A stretch of DNA of 64,000 nt from Periplaneta americana (Eukaryota > Arthropoda > Insecta > Blattodea > Blattidae): NCBI RefSeq assembly GCF_040183065.1, contig NC_091132.1:160601602-160665601 (forward strand), in the 5' to 3' direction. Both the position numbers and the translations under genes were made by a program. Within the stretch, counting starts at the first letter, position 1. The number at the start of each line of letters is the position of its first letter. This document shows positions 1-10,873 of this stretch, piece after piece. The notes under the pieces are model-generated. The model worked only from the letters and a program-made list of their open reading frames with translations. It was not told the DNA's origin and did not search any database.

Positions 1-301
1 TGTCATCTGCATACAGTAGTGCTTGGAGATAAATTGGTCATAGTCTCCAATTCCCAACTTTAGTTCGTACCATTCTCCATGTACATTTCTTATGTATTTC
101 ATTCATAAATATGATAAACAGTAGTGGACTAAGGCTATCTCTTTGTTTCACTCCTTTTCGCATTTTAAATTCTTCTGACAGTATCCCATCCATTCGTACT
201 AATCCAGCCATCTCTTCATATGTGCTTTTAATAGTGTTAACTCTCCCAGTACTTTTATTATATGGTGAACAAGCAAAATCGCTTCGACTGCAAGAAAACA
301 A
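1..301 (-). pseudogene. LINE reverse-transcriptase fragment, cut by window edge
   Basis: The minus strand encodes a piece of a non-LTR retrotransposon reverse transcriptase. GVKQRDSLSPLLF corresponds to the RT region usually written GV.QGD.LSPLLF, and LLYADD, the catalytic aspartate box, is read from the first 30 bases. An in-frame stop (after NWRL, near 38) separates the two motifs and the QGD glycine is changed, so the copy is dead. The element continues left of the window. The adjoining piece at 345-960 points the other way, so an inversion or two insertions occurred. Confidence 0.8.
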
Positions 302-344
302 AGTAGATGCGAGTAAACAGTTCCATCATTTACAAACCACTTGT

Positions 345-960
345 TTCTAAAATGGAGACATTGAAACTGTGGCAGAATTTCAGTATTTGGGCGTTGTATC
401 AAAGGATGGAGTAGCCAGTGAAGATGTTGAAATCCGCATAACTAAAGCCAACGCTAACGCTATCTTTGTTCACCTGTATCCATTATGGAAAACATGAGAT
501 ATTTCATTGCGAACTAAATTCAACATTTTATACAGCATTGTCAGACCGATTCCCTTGTATGGTTGCGGAACGTGAAACATAAGCACAGAAATCATCAATA
601 GTCTCCTAGTGAAATGGAGTCTATAGAATTATATATGTTAATTGGCGGGAAACCATCAGCAATAAAAAATTATAGAGACCACCGGAGGAGCTAATAGTCC
701 TACAAAAAGAATGGAATTGGAGAAGATATAGTCTGAGAAAAGAGAACACATGTAGCTGGAAGTCCTCAGATGGAACCGCAAGGAAGTCATCACTGAGGCA
801 AAAGTCTGAAGACTTGGAGGAGAAAAGTAAAGAAAGAGATGTGAGAGGTTAGAAAATTCCGGGCAGATCTAAACTTACTGGACAAAAATAGGGCAAGGTG
901 GATAATATTTTGTTGCAGCCCTTTGCTTCAGTGAGACAAACAGGATGCAATTGATTGAAT
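345..960 (+). pseudogene. LINE 3' portion, degenerate, opposite orientation
   Basis: Plus-strand reading in several frames gives EFQYLGVVSKDG, then FNILYSIVRPIPLYGC and a tail with VAALCF. These match the region that follows the YADD box in many LINE polymerases (KYLG.., then LYG.ETW). It has several stops and frame changes. It probably belongs to the same family as 1-301, inverted relative to it. Confidence 0.65.
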
Positions 961-1440
961 TTCTAAATAAATTAGGATTTTCTTTTTAAATTTGCATATA
1001 CCTATTTTTTATCAATGATCAAGCGCTTCGCATTGTGAATTTTGAGGGGTAGGGCGTAAGTATGTAGTAAGTGTGCTAGATTTAATCAAGTTTTTTGTCC
1101 CCCCCCCCCTTACCCCACGTATTTTAAACCATTTTGGTTGGCTAACACAATGCATCTCTGGCGCAGTGAGCTCTGTTTGGGAAGGGAAGCGTCACATTCA
1201 CGGCACAATGAATCTTTTTCGTTCTTGTGAGTCCAGTCCGATGCAATAAAGTGCTCTCTTTTGGTGGATATAACTATACGTACGTAGTTTCATATTTGTT
1301 TCATAGGATTGCAATTGTGGCAGGGGTAAGTTGCAATTTTTTACCTCTAATACTTCAAACTCGAATATAACCTTCATTCTGTTTTCTTGCTTTACTATTA
1401 TCGCTGTTTCGTGGAACGTTTTGGTTTGCGGAACTGTACC
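961..1440. other. No gene seen
   Basis: AT-rich sequence with a run of C near 1100-1112. Only short open frames without recognisable motifs. Confidence 0.6.
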
Positions 1441-2754
1441 ACAGTTTACTATATACAGTTGCGAAGCTCAATATGTAGTAAAAATGCAAACATGGGTAGT
1501 TGCCCACCACTAGGATCGCTACTATCGCCTCATCATCGCAGATCTCTCTCCTAGCAGACGACAAAATATATTACACTTTCGTTGTCGTGTTCTTTTGGAA
1601 AAATTAACACCTTCTTTCCATTATTGAAATATTAAATGCATAAAGTTAATTTATTATTTTAATGAAGTATATTAAATTCCACCATAAACTCGAAGATACC
1701 TGCAAGAAATAAGTAATATAATTTTTGTTTGTTCAAAACGAACTGAAATTTACTATAATAGCTTCACTCATTCAAGATTATAGCGATAATTAACTGTGAA
1801 ACCAATAAATATTAATTTTCATTTCCCTTTACAACAATAATAATGGAAATATGAATTAATGGAGTAACTTACGTGTACCGGTACTTGTAGTGTAGGCTTA
1901 CATAGTTAACAAAGTGGGATGAGGTTAAGCAATAATAATCACACCAGAATTGGAAATAAAACGTGATAAATAAATTTTATTGTAACAGACTTTTCCTACG
2001 TCTCTAGTAAAGCAACAAATAAAAATAACAACAAAATTAACAGCTATAATTAAAAACATATCCTTTGAAAAAAATAAGCCTAAGCAATAATAATTCCACC
2101 AGAATTGAAAATAAAACGTGATCAATAAATTTCATTAAAACAAACTTCATTTTTCTACGTCTTTAGTAAAATAACACATAAAAATAATAACAAAATTAAT
2201 AGCTACAATTAAAAATATATCCTCTGAAAAAAAAGTAGACCTAACCTTTATTTCTCTGGAAATTTAGCAGCCTAAGTGACAGAACTTTAACCGGTATCTA
2301 ATGTCCTTTCGGTTAGACTGAAACATTTCATTGTGAAATTTAAGGATATAATGTATTCTAACAGTCACAAAGAACTTCAAAATTAAGAGTTTTGTTTCTG
2401 CACAGTATTCTTGTGGAAACCCATGAACCTTTCTGAATCTTTCGGAAATCGGACAAAGGATAACTCTGGCCTCTTTCTCTTACAATTTATAGCACTACAA
2501 ACCTCTCCTCCTTGTCCCATATTATTATTCCAATTATTATATTTTAGCCATTAACATTTTCATTACAACCAATAACGAACATTTCACAAGCATGAATGTG
2601 AAATACGCAACTAGCTAACACTCGATAGAAATACGACACAGTCCAAAGTCGACCATGGACATCTATTGTTTCTAGTTGCTAACCGCTTGGAGCGCTTTAT
2701 CACGAGATTTGCAAAAAAACACCTCAAGCTTCGCGACTGTATATAGTAGACTGT
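1441..2754. mobile_element. Non-autonomous DNA element with terminal inverted repeats
   Basis: The left end carries TACTATATACAGTTGCGAAG and the right end carries its inverse, AGCTTCGCGACTGTATATAG (near 2727-2746), with weaker matching further out. About 1.3 kb lies between them with no convincing coding sequence. A related short copy lies at 21292-21470 and shares internal sequence (for example CACTAGGATCGCTACTATCG, read inverted there). The pairing of these two ends into one element is inference; they could be two separate short copies. Confidence 0.5.
1926..2236. repeat. Tandem duplication, two units of 155 bp
   Basis: Unit 1 begins TAAGCAATAATAATCACACC at 1926, and unit 2 begins TAAGCAATAATAATTCCACC at 2081. 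The two match along their length with scattered substitutions. They lie inside the inverted-repeat element 1441-2754. Confidence 0.8.
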
Positions 2755-2968
2755 GACTGTACTGTAATATTAAACGAGAGGGGGGGGGGGAGAACTGGTC
2801 AACGTACTTCATTACCGGTATCGCCTTGTTTAGTTGTCTCATGAATGTAGCCTTATTTGTGTCATTTATGAGATTCCAACCTGTTTTCGGACAGTTGACT
2901 AAACAATACAGACATTATAAGACGATGTTTCCTTAAATCACTTTCAGTTACAGAGTCTCTGCTTTCAG

Positions 2969-3069
2969 TTGTGATGGATTGGATCAAGATAGAACCTGAG
3001 GTTGACCCGTTGGGCTTACAACCACATGATAGCACACATGAAACAGAAGATAGCAAGGCTTTAATAGAG
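2969..3069 (+). CDS. Gene 1 exon 1: start of C2H2 zinc-finger protein
   Basis: The exon follows an acceptor (TGCTTTCAG, AG at 2967-2968). It has five untranslated bases, the ATG at 2974, 32 complete codons (phase 0), and a donor GTAGGC at 3070. The product starts MDWIKIEPEVDPL and is acidic. IKIE (residues 4-7) fits the psi-K-x-E SUMO consensus. An almost identical start (MDVIKKEPEVDPL) opens gene 2 at 39310, which supports the start and frame. At least one non-coding exon must lie upstream if the acceptor is used; I cannot identify it. Function of this N-terminal part is unknown to me. Confidence 0.82.
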
Positions 3070-3099
3070 GTAGGCTAAAATGAAAATTATTACTTCGCG

Positions 3100-3101
3100 G
3101 G

Positions 3102-3162
<61 letters not shown>

Positions 3163-3180
3163 TGCGTGTGCGCGTGCGTG
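3100..3180. repeat. GT / GCGT microsatellite
   Basis: Long GT run passing into GCGT repeats in intron 1 of gene 1. Confidence 0.95.
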
Positions 3181-3500
3181 TTTTTTTTTCTAACAGTGGG
3201 AGACGTGGCTACATTTTCCACTTTATATTGAGTAGACCAAATTAGATTCCCAGGCTGTAATTAGCTTTGTGATGTAATGTTTCATCGTTTGGACTAGCAA
3301 TAAGAATTGCACGTGAATTCGAGATAGCAAACAATTTTCACATGAAATGCTGCTATCTGTTTAGTTCAGTCCAGTTTATTTTTTAAACCAATGAGCATAT
3401 GCATGCAATAAGATTTGTCAATATGGAATTATTACATTAAATTACTTTCCATATAGTCACATACATAGTAAAAGTTCTATTCTCAGTAATAATTGCGGAG
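3181..3500. other. Intron 1 sequence, no gene seen
   Basis: AT-rich intron sequence without recognisable features. Confidence 0.6.
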
Positions 3501-4143
3501 AAACGAGCGTTGAGTGACTTTCGCCTATTTTGGAAGACACTGACGCACTTGAATTGCCAACATAGAAAACAAAAGTCACTACCTGTTCAAGAGCACCACA
3601 CTCAATCGCTTTCACCTTTATCTTGACGAGGATGATGAAAACATAAACTAAGCTAACCTAACCTGTCACTAAAATCCTAAACTAACCTAACTTGTCACAG
3701 GTTCGTCTATACAAGACATAACAAAAGCCTAAACTATCCTAACCTAACCTGTCAGTTTCGTATATGCAAAGCACAATTAAAGCCTGAACTAACCTAACCT
3801 AACCTGTGACTTAAGTCCTAAACCAACCTAACCTAACCTGTCACAGATTTGCCTATACAAGGCATAACAAAACCCTAAACTACCGTAACCTAACCTGTCA
3901 CAGATATGTAGGCCTACGTAAGACATAATAACAATCGAAACTCTCCTAACCTATCATAACACTCCATTTTCTTACCTCTACACACTTTCCTGAGGTATGA
4001 AAATGGCCGAATTTCTATCCCGCTGGAACATTGCAAACTAGCGTGAAACGTTCGTATTCTGTCGTAAGTTATGTTGGTACGACATGTAAGATGGCTGAAG
4101 ATACATATCCGCAATAGGAAAAGAAGTCACTCAACCCTCGTTT
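3501..4143. mobile_element. Inverted-repeat element with internal CCTAA-rich tandem repeats
   Basis: The ends are AAACGAGCGTTGAGTGACTT at 3501 and, inverted, AAACGAGGGTTGAGTGACTT ending at 4143. Between about 3640 and 3955 the motif AACCTAACCTGTCAC recurs roughly every 60-75 bp. The right half (around 4025-4105) closely matches 31950-32030 inside a shorter copy at 31837-32061. No coding sequence. CCTAA is the insect telomere unit, but here it comes only in twos and threes inside a longer unit, so this is not telomeric DNA. Confidence 0.6.
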
Positions 4144-4769
4144 AACCATAATTTACTTAACCCTATATCGATATTATTTTCTAATTTCGAAAGGCACTTT
4201 TTTTTTATAAAACTAGATGCCCATAATATGATGATTATTTCGGCCTAAAATTTTCTAATCTACAACACGAACCAACCGAATTATGTTTACCTCGTGTTGT
4301 ATAAATGCACAGATTATTATTTTGATAGCCTATATAAATAAAATGATTGATAAAACATAAAGCGATGTCACTTTTAATACATTAAGTTGTGTAAAAATGG
4401 GTTTGTAATGTTCACGTTGACCACATCCTTTCACATTTCGTTTTTTTTTTTTTTTTTTTTTAGTTTAAAATATCTTGGACAGCTAAACTATTACCTCAGA
4501 GTAAAAGATCATAATTCACATATGTATGAAACAAGCTAAGATATGCATTTAAAGAAGTACCAGGAGGAATTAACTGTTTCAATCTTCGCATATAAAAATA
4601 ACTTACGTAACTTTTTACACAGTTCCAGCATATGATATTTTCATGTCAGTTTTCCATCCAACCAAAAACAGCCCTTTCAGACTCAATGTTATACCTTAAG
4701 ACTGAATAACAATATCTGAGTCTTACTAATATTTAGACTTAAAACATAGCTAAAACCATATTTGCATAG
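4144..4769. other. Intron 1 sequence, no gene seen
   Basis: AT-rich, with a T-run at 4441-4460. No motif recognised. Confidence 0.6.
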
Positions 4770-5070
4770 AATTCTGTGTGTCACTCATACCAAATCATCA
4801 TTAACCACTTTCAAAACCTTAATGTCATCTGCAAAAGTTTTCTCCTTAATTGCAGCTGGTAAATTATTAACAGCAATAATAAAAAGAAACTAACCCAAAA
4901 TTGAGCCTTGAGGAACTCCAACATTAAGATATGTTCGCCAAAAAATTCAACAAATTGCTGTTTATTTCTAAGATAGGATTTAATTAAGGAAATCTCTTTT
5001 CCTTCTACTGCATATAATGAAATCCCTTACTAAAATCACATAAAAGCCATTGCATTTTGTTTTAATTCAC
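4770..5070 (-). pseudogene. LINE reverse-transcriptase remnant
   Basis: Read on the minus strand with frame changes: LCDFSKGFH, then ISLIKSYLRNKQQFV, then NVGVPQGSILG and KTFADDIKVLK. These are the D-F-S-K-A-F-D, SYL.NR.Q.V, GVPQGS.LGP and FADD regions of a jockey/CR1-type reverse transcriptase, in the right order. Stops and frameshifts make it non-functional. Confidence 0.75.
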
Positions 5071-5319
5071 ATACATTTATCACCTATGAAACAACACTAT
5101 CTACTATTAAGATCACAGGATAGGTCTTGCCTCCCCTACAATAGTATAGCTCACCTCAAAATTAGTTAAATGGCGCTCGGTAGAAAATATCCTGAGTAAA
5201 TCTGTGATCGGTCGAGCTGCCATACAGCATCTTAAGTACCCGCTTTGAGGACGACATTATCTACTATGTGAAACAATAACCACTTGCCAAAGAGGATAGA
5301 CATTTATTTTAAAGACAAT

Positions 5320-6930
5320 TGTAGGAGCAGGATAAAAACAAGGACAAAGACGAGAACGACGATAAGGATCACGACATGAGTTGCGACAAGCACCACAACA
5401 AAGATCACGATAAGGACCACATAATTAACAACGATAAGTATCACGATAGTGAACAAGACCACGATAATAACCCTGACAAAGAAAATAAGGACCACAATAA
5501 AAACCACAATAAAGACAATAATCGTCGCTATAAGGACCATGACAAAGACAAGGATCAGAGTAAGGACCACGGTAAAGACAACAAGGATCAGCATAAGGAC
5601 CCTGACAAAGACAACAAAGATCACGGTAAAGACTACAAGATCAACGACAAGAACCATGATAGACCTAAGTGTCACGACGTGGATAACGATCCTTGTCGTG
5701 AGTCTTGTCATGATCTGTGTCTTGGTACTTGGTATTTGGTACTTGTGACCCTTGCCGTGATCCATGTCATGGTCCTTATCATGATCATTGTCGTGATGTT
5801 TATCCATGTCGTGATCTTTATCATGATCCTTGTCTTCATTGCAACCGTTAGAGCGTTCCTTGTTTGCTCCATGGTCCTTATCGTAATTTTCATTTTGTTG
5901 GTAGTTTTAACTGATAAGCAGAAATACCGTAGGTTTGGAATGAATGGGGCCGTCTATTGCTTATCTTACTCTGTAGTAATAATATGTTACATGTAAAATG
6001 CTTATCTTACACTGTAGTATTAATATGTTACATTTAAAATGTAACATATTAATACTACAATGTAAGATAAGCAATAGACGGCCCCATTCATTCCAAACCT
6101 TATCGTAATGCTTGTTGAAATTGTAATGTTCTCTATCGTTCCACGTTTTGTCCTTGTTATGGTCTTTATAGTCTTATTTTTGTCATGGTCCTTATCTTTG
6201 TAAATTTCGAAGTCCTTAACATGGTCCATGTCGTGGTTCCTATCATGATCCTTCTTTTGTTTTTCGTGTTTGTCGTGATCCTTATCGTGATCTTTGTCGT
6301 AGTGTTAATCATGGTCCATATCTGTGATCCTTATCATGGTCCATGTCGGAGTCCATATCATGATCCTTGTCATAGTGCTTGTCGCGGTTCACGCTCCTTA
6401 TCCTGGTCATTATTGTGATTTTTATCGTGGTCCATGTTGTCCTTATCGTCGTCCTTGTTGTGAACCTTATCGTGGTCCTTGACGTTATCCTTATCGTGGT
6501 CTCTATTAAGGTCCTAATTATGATTCTTATTTTGAAGCTTGTCGTGTTTCATATTGTGGCCCTTACCGTGGTCTCTGTCGTAGTCCTTATCGTGCTACTT
6601 GTCGTGGTCCATGTTGTGATCCTTATAGTTTTCCTTACCGTGGTTCATGTCGTGATCCTTATTGTGGTCCTTGTCGTTTATATTTTGCCCTTTTTGTGGT
6701 CCTTACGAAGGTCGTTAATATATTTGTCGTAGTCCTTATCATGTCCCTGTTGTCTTTCTAATAGTCCTTTTCGTGGTCCTGGTCCTTGTCATAATCCTTA
6801 TCGTGGTCCATGTCATTGTATTTATCATAATCCTTGTCTTGTTGTTTGTCGTGTTTCTTGTAATATGTTATCGTGGTCCTGTTCTTTGTCCTAGTCGTGA
6901 TCCTTACAATGTTCCTTGCTGTCTTTGGTG
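5320..6930. repeat. 12-bp minisatellite that switches strand near 5700
   Basis: From about 5320 to 5695 the plus strand repeats variants of GATAAGGACCAC. From about 5700 to 6930 it repeats the complement, variants of GTCCTTATCGTG. Because the unit is a multiple of three and largely stop-free, it gives long spurious open frames rich in Asp/His/Lys or Val/Leu/Ile. It is interrupted by a short inverted-repeat element at 5931-6100. Confidence 0.85.
5931..6100. mobile_element. Short foldback element (MITE-like), 170 bp
   Basis: The left end AGGTTTGGAATGAATGGGGC is exactly inverted at the right end (GCCCCATTCATTCCAAACCT), and pairing continues about 60 bp inward. The left arm has a second partial copy of the inner segment GCTTATCTTAC..TGTTACAT. 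It has no coding capacity and sits inside the minisatellite. Confidence 0.8.
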
Positions 6931-7438
6931 TGGGTCTACATTTGTCACTTCAAAATTAATATTGTTCTCCAACTTTGACGAATGACTTTCGAGTTACACG
7001 GTATATTTCAAACTTTCATGAAAGGTAACCGATCAAGGATGTAAGAAGAGACCTACACCAGAAATAGACAACTGATAACATTTTGCACTGCTGTGTACTT
7101 TGGAGTAGGATGAAAATATGCTTATGCATGCACAATCAGATGTGTTCTTCGCTATGTCAATATTGCATGAACTGTAGAACTTTAAATTTCGACGACCAAG
7201 AGTCGTCTCATTCTTTTTTTGGGAAATTGTACTTTATTTTCAGTAGGAACACTTGGCCTATTGTTATTAATCATTACTTGTCTTCCTTAAGGTTTAATTC
7301 CCATTCTGCCTTCAGTTTTCTTCAGAAATTTGTAGCAAATGACTGCCATGCACAACCAATTTGATAATTAGTACACATGAAGTGAACTTTAAAATAGATA
7401 AATGAAGTTATTTCTTGTGATGCCTTTATGTTCTGTAG
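6931..7438. other. End of intron 1, no gene seen
   Basis: Ordinary intron sequence ending in the acceptor TTCTGTAG at 7431-7438. Confidence 0.6.
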
Positions 7439-7624
7439 GAAAGAAATGTATCGAATCTGCAAGAGGAGAGCATGAAGACAGAATGGATGGGTCACAGCTG
7501 TGTTCTCACATCAGACATAAATGCTGAACACACACCAATGCCGTTTAGCTTTGCTGTGGTGAAATGTGAAATTGAAGATGCTCCAAAGGGTACCAGCTCT
7601 CCTGTGTTGAAGTCTGAAGTTGAT
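7439..7624 (+). CDS. Gene 1 exon 2
   Basis: The exon starts after the acceptor TTCTGTAG and ends before the donor GTAAGT at 7625. It has 62 complete codons, phase 0 at both ends, so it joins exon 1 in frame. It encodes residues 33-94, acidic and without a fold I recognise. Three psi-K-x-E motifs are visible: MKTE (44-47), VKCE (73-76) and LKSE (89-92). The matching exon of gene 2 (42493-42630) is shorter, 46 codons, but keeps E.N...L, KTE and LTSDI at matching places. Confidence 0.85.
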
Positions 7625-7932
7625 GTAAGTGGTTCACTATGTCTACAGATATACTGACAGTGCATTTTTAAGTACCTTATATTAGAGCCATTAATTTAGA
7701 ATATTAATAATTGTTTTCATTTGTTCGATATTTCCTCAACTTAACCTGCTTCGATTTTAGATTTGAAATAAACTAGTAATACGCAAACATATACTTCTGA
7801 TAGGCAACAGACAATAATCTCGAAAGCATGGAGAAACTTATTCTTCGTAGGAAGAGGATTTCATTGTAACTTACGTGTATATATATGACTCAGATGAGCA
7901 GTCAACCTCTTTTCATTTATTCACTTTTGCAG

Positions 7933-8015
7933 AAAGATTTGTTCCATCTGGACAGAGTTCAGCAAGAACAGAAAGTGGAAGTATCTTCAGATGAGGATAA
8001 AGTGTTCTCTGAAAG
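7933..8015 (+). CDS. Gene 1 exon 3
   Basis: The acceptor is CACTTTTGCAG and the donor is GTGAGT at 8016. Length is 83 nt, entering in phase 0 and leaving two bases of a codon (AG). It encodes KDLFHLD..Q..KVEV and matches gene 2 exon 3 (EELYHLD..K.ELKVEV), which is also 83 nt with the same phase. The split codon is completed by T at 21546 to give Ser. Confidence 0.85.
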
Positions 8016-8126
8016 GTGAGTGTAGTATACTAGTTATGCCTTTTTCAGTCTTTCATAGATTCATTTAACGACGACGTAGAACAAATTTTATAATGTGTAG
8101 TATGGTTTTATTTCTAATAGCCTATA

Positions 8127-8973
8127 TAGGGTGTTAAAAAGAGTATCCAATATTTTAGGAGGTGATAGTGTGCATCAAAACAAGAAAATAATGTCTAATA
8201 AACATGGGTCCTACAACACATACTTTCTGAGATCTGAGATCATAGGAGGTGCTCAATGTGACGTCCACTCATGGCAATACATTCCTCTGCCCTTCTGTGT
8301 AAGGAATCACGCACTCTTTGAAATTGATCTGGTTCCTTCATATGTCCCCATAACCAAAAGTTTAGGGGATTTAGGTTTGAGGAACGAGCAGGCCAAGGTG
8401 TGGGGCTTCCCCGATCAATCCAGCAGTCCTGAAATATCAGTGCCAGGTGTTTATGCACATTGCGAAGAAAATGTGCTGGTGCACCATCGTACATGAACCT
8501 CATCTTTGGTCTTACTGACATGGCACATTCTCCAGCAAGGCAGGCAATGCAGTGACCCTATTAATTTATCACCAAGAATGCCTGCCCATATGTTGATTGA
8601 GAATCGGTGCTTATGCCTTGTCTCTTCAACTGCATGGGGATTTCCCACACATGCTGATTACGAAAATTCACATCATCATTTCTGCTGAACCCAGCTCATA
8701 TTCGCAACCAGACTATTGTTTTCAGTATTCCTTACGATGTATCATTATTCCATGCCAGATGTGTCAACTACGGTATGATCAGCTGTTAGTCTGCTGTATT
8801 GTAGGGCAGAGGAATGCATAGCCATAAATGGACGTCACATTGAGCACCTCCTATGAACAAGTGTTCAGATCTCAGAAAGTATGTGTAATACGACCCATGT
8901 TTATTAGTCATTATTTTCTTGTTTTGATGCATCCTATCACCTAAAATATTGGATACTTTTTTTTAACACTCTG
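8127..8973 (-). mobile_element. Mariner-superfamily element, internally deleted
   Basis: An 847-bp element flanked by TA on both sides, with inverted ends of over 100 bp with a few mismatches (GTGTTAAAAA then GTATCCAATATTTTAGG). The minus strand encodes the C-terminal transposase part: VNFRNQHVW, NPHA, INIWAGILGDKLIG, then FMYDGAPAHF (middle catalytic Asp) and NLNPLNFWLWGHMK, in two or more frames. The N-terminal DNA-binding part and first catalytic Asp are missing, so it cannot move by itself. It starts only about 110 bp downstream of the gene 1 exon 3 donor. Confidence 0.82.
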
Positions 8974-9529
8974 TATAAGTGTTTATTCATATTGGCGCCT
9001 TAACACATTTTGGTACTGCAATGATATTATAAGTTTCACTAAAATTATCATTACCATGACAATTAACATACTACAATTCATACCATATCATGTTTACGTA
9101 TTATTCTGCTGTCCTTTGAGAACCGTGATGTTTTTTAGTGTGTGATCACGTCACTACTACGACTGCCAACGTTTCTATTGCATATGCAATCCCTGTGCAT
9201 TGTGCTAGTTCGCTGCTTTTCATTCTGCGCAATTCGAGTGCTGTTAATGTTGCCACAAGCTTTTACGTTTTTATTATGAAGCCAAAACTAGAAACTAATA
9301 GCACTATATTCCTAAGCAATGTTAGCAACTCTCTTGTTTGAAGTTATGCTATGTAAAGTATAAAAATTAATTGTATCGTCATCATATGTACGTGTATACA
9401 TCTTTTCTTTAGCACTTCATGAAAGAAAACATCAAGACGAAGTTTTGTTATTTGGTAGTTTCCGAGTTGCATGTTCTGTATGCACAGAAGAATGAGAGTT
9501 CAATCTCCAATTTTCTTAGCGATCTGCCT
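8974..9529. other. Intron 3 sequence, no gene seen
   Basis: AT-rich intron DNA. No motif recognised. Confidence 0.6.
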
Positions 9530-10047
9530 CATTTTTAGGAATATTTTGAGAAAATTAGACATGGGAAATAAATGTTTAGGAATATTTCTGGCTTTGAAAA
9601 AAGCTTTTGATACAGTTAATCATGATATCTTTCTTAAAAAATTAGAAAACATTGGTCTTAGAGGAGTTGTACTCAAACTTTTTCGTTCATATTTAGAAAA
9701 TAGATATCAAAAAGTCAAAATTGACAATTATAATAGCAATTATAAAGTGATCGATATTGGAGTTCCACAAGGTACAGTTTTAGGACCAATCTTATTTATA
9801 ATATATATTAATAATTTGTTGAAAATTGATCTAAATAAATATGGTGGTAATATATTTTCTTTTGCAGATGATACTGTACCAACATTTAATGGGAAAAATT
9901 CAGATAACATTTATTTAAATGCTAGAAGTGGAACTAAATTACTGAAAAAATGGCTTGGCTCTAATCTCCTGTCCTTAATTACTAATAAAATTACTATATT
10001 CCATTTTCTTTAAGAACGAAACGTTTTACCTCCACCTGTGAATAATT
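9530..10047 (+). mobile_element. LINE (jockey/CR1-like) reverse transcriptase, 5' piece
   Basis: The open frame encodes RT motifs in order: LALKKAFDTVNH (first catalytic Asp), FRSYLENRYQKV, IGVPQGTVLGPILF and FSFADDT (catalytic pair). A stop codon TAA at 10011-10013 follows, but the same frame then continues (RNVLPPPVNN) up to the insertion at 10048 and resumes at 13295. It is therefore one LINE ORF with one stop, split by a later transposon. The 5' boundary is approximate. Confidence 0.85.
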
Positions 10048-10873
10048 GAGGAGCTCCGAAACAAAATCCGTTAAGTCCACAAATCATAAATTTTCAGCAA
10101 AGACGAAAAACTTCTACCGCTTAAACTTGTGAATAAAAAAATAAAAATAAACCACTGTTGTAAAAAGGACTCTTTCTTGATAAGAATATGACTAGCACTG
10201 AAAATCAGTTGCATCTAAATTAGGAATAATCGCAACTTAAAAAAAATATCGGGTGGACTTAACTTGTTTTGTTCCATACGGGTGGACAAAATGGCTTTTG
10301 AAACGGAAACTAACGAAATACAAGTATGTACTTTAGGAAATCAAGTTTACTAAATAAAAATTAACTCTTACCAGTACATGTTAATGGATTATTTATGAAA
10401 GGACCAAAGTCGGTAATTTTGTGAAAATGAGTGTATAATATAATACTGCTCTTTTGGTGTAGATACATCGATTTAGATATGAAGAGGACTAAATTTCACA
10501 CTCTAATGCTTAGTAGAATTTATGATATAATTTTTAGTTCAGCGTTAATTTAAAAATTTCGGCCTGTAAGCAGTTTTTCTTAAATTTCTAACAATTTGGT
10601 ATTCAAGACTTCGGCCCTTTCATAAATAACCCACTCATGTTATAGTGATTGTTAATGAATTAATGGTCTAAAATGTATGACTATTATGTATTATTCGTCT
10701 TCACAAGCAAATCAAAACACAAAAGAATATGCTATATCATTCCTAAACCTTCTTCATTATCAAGACAATCATATCTTTCATTTTCCTCTTCATTCTGAGT
10801 CATCTTTCTGATAATCAACAATGTTTGCGTAAAACTGTAGTTTTGCCATGTTACTTCACTCATCTCCAAATCT

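Noticed and set aside
3640-3955. Telomere or interstitial telomere block
   Set aside because: CCTAA occurs only in pairs or triples inside a longer unit, and the array lies within an inverted-repeat element.
5304-6985. Several long open frames rich in Asp/His/Lys or in Val/Leu/Ile, one of 206 codons
   Set aside because: They are read from both strands of the same 12-bp repeat and only reflect its lack of stop codons. No start context, splice site or domain supports them.
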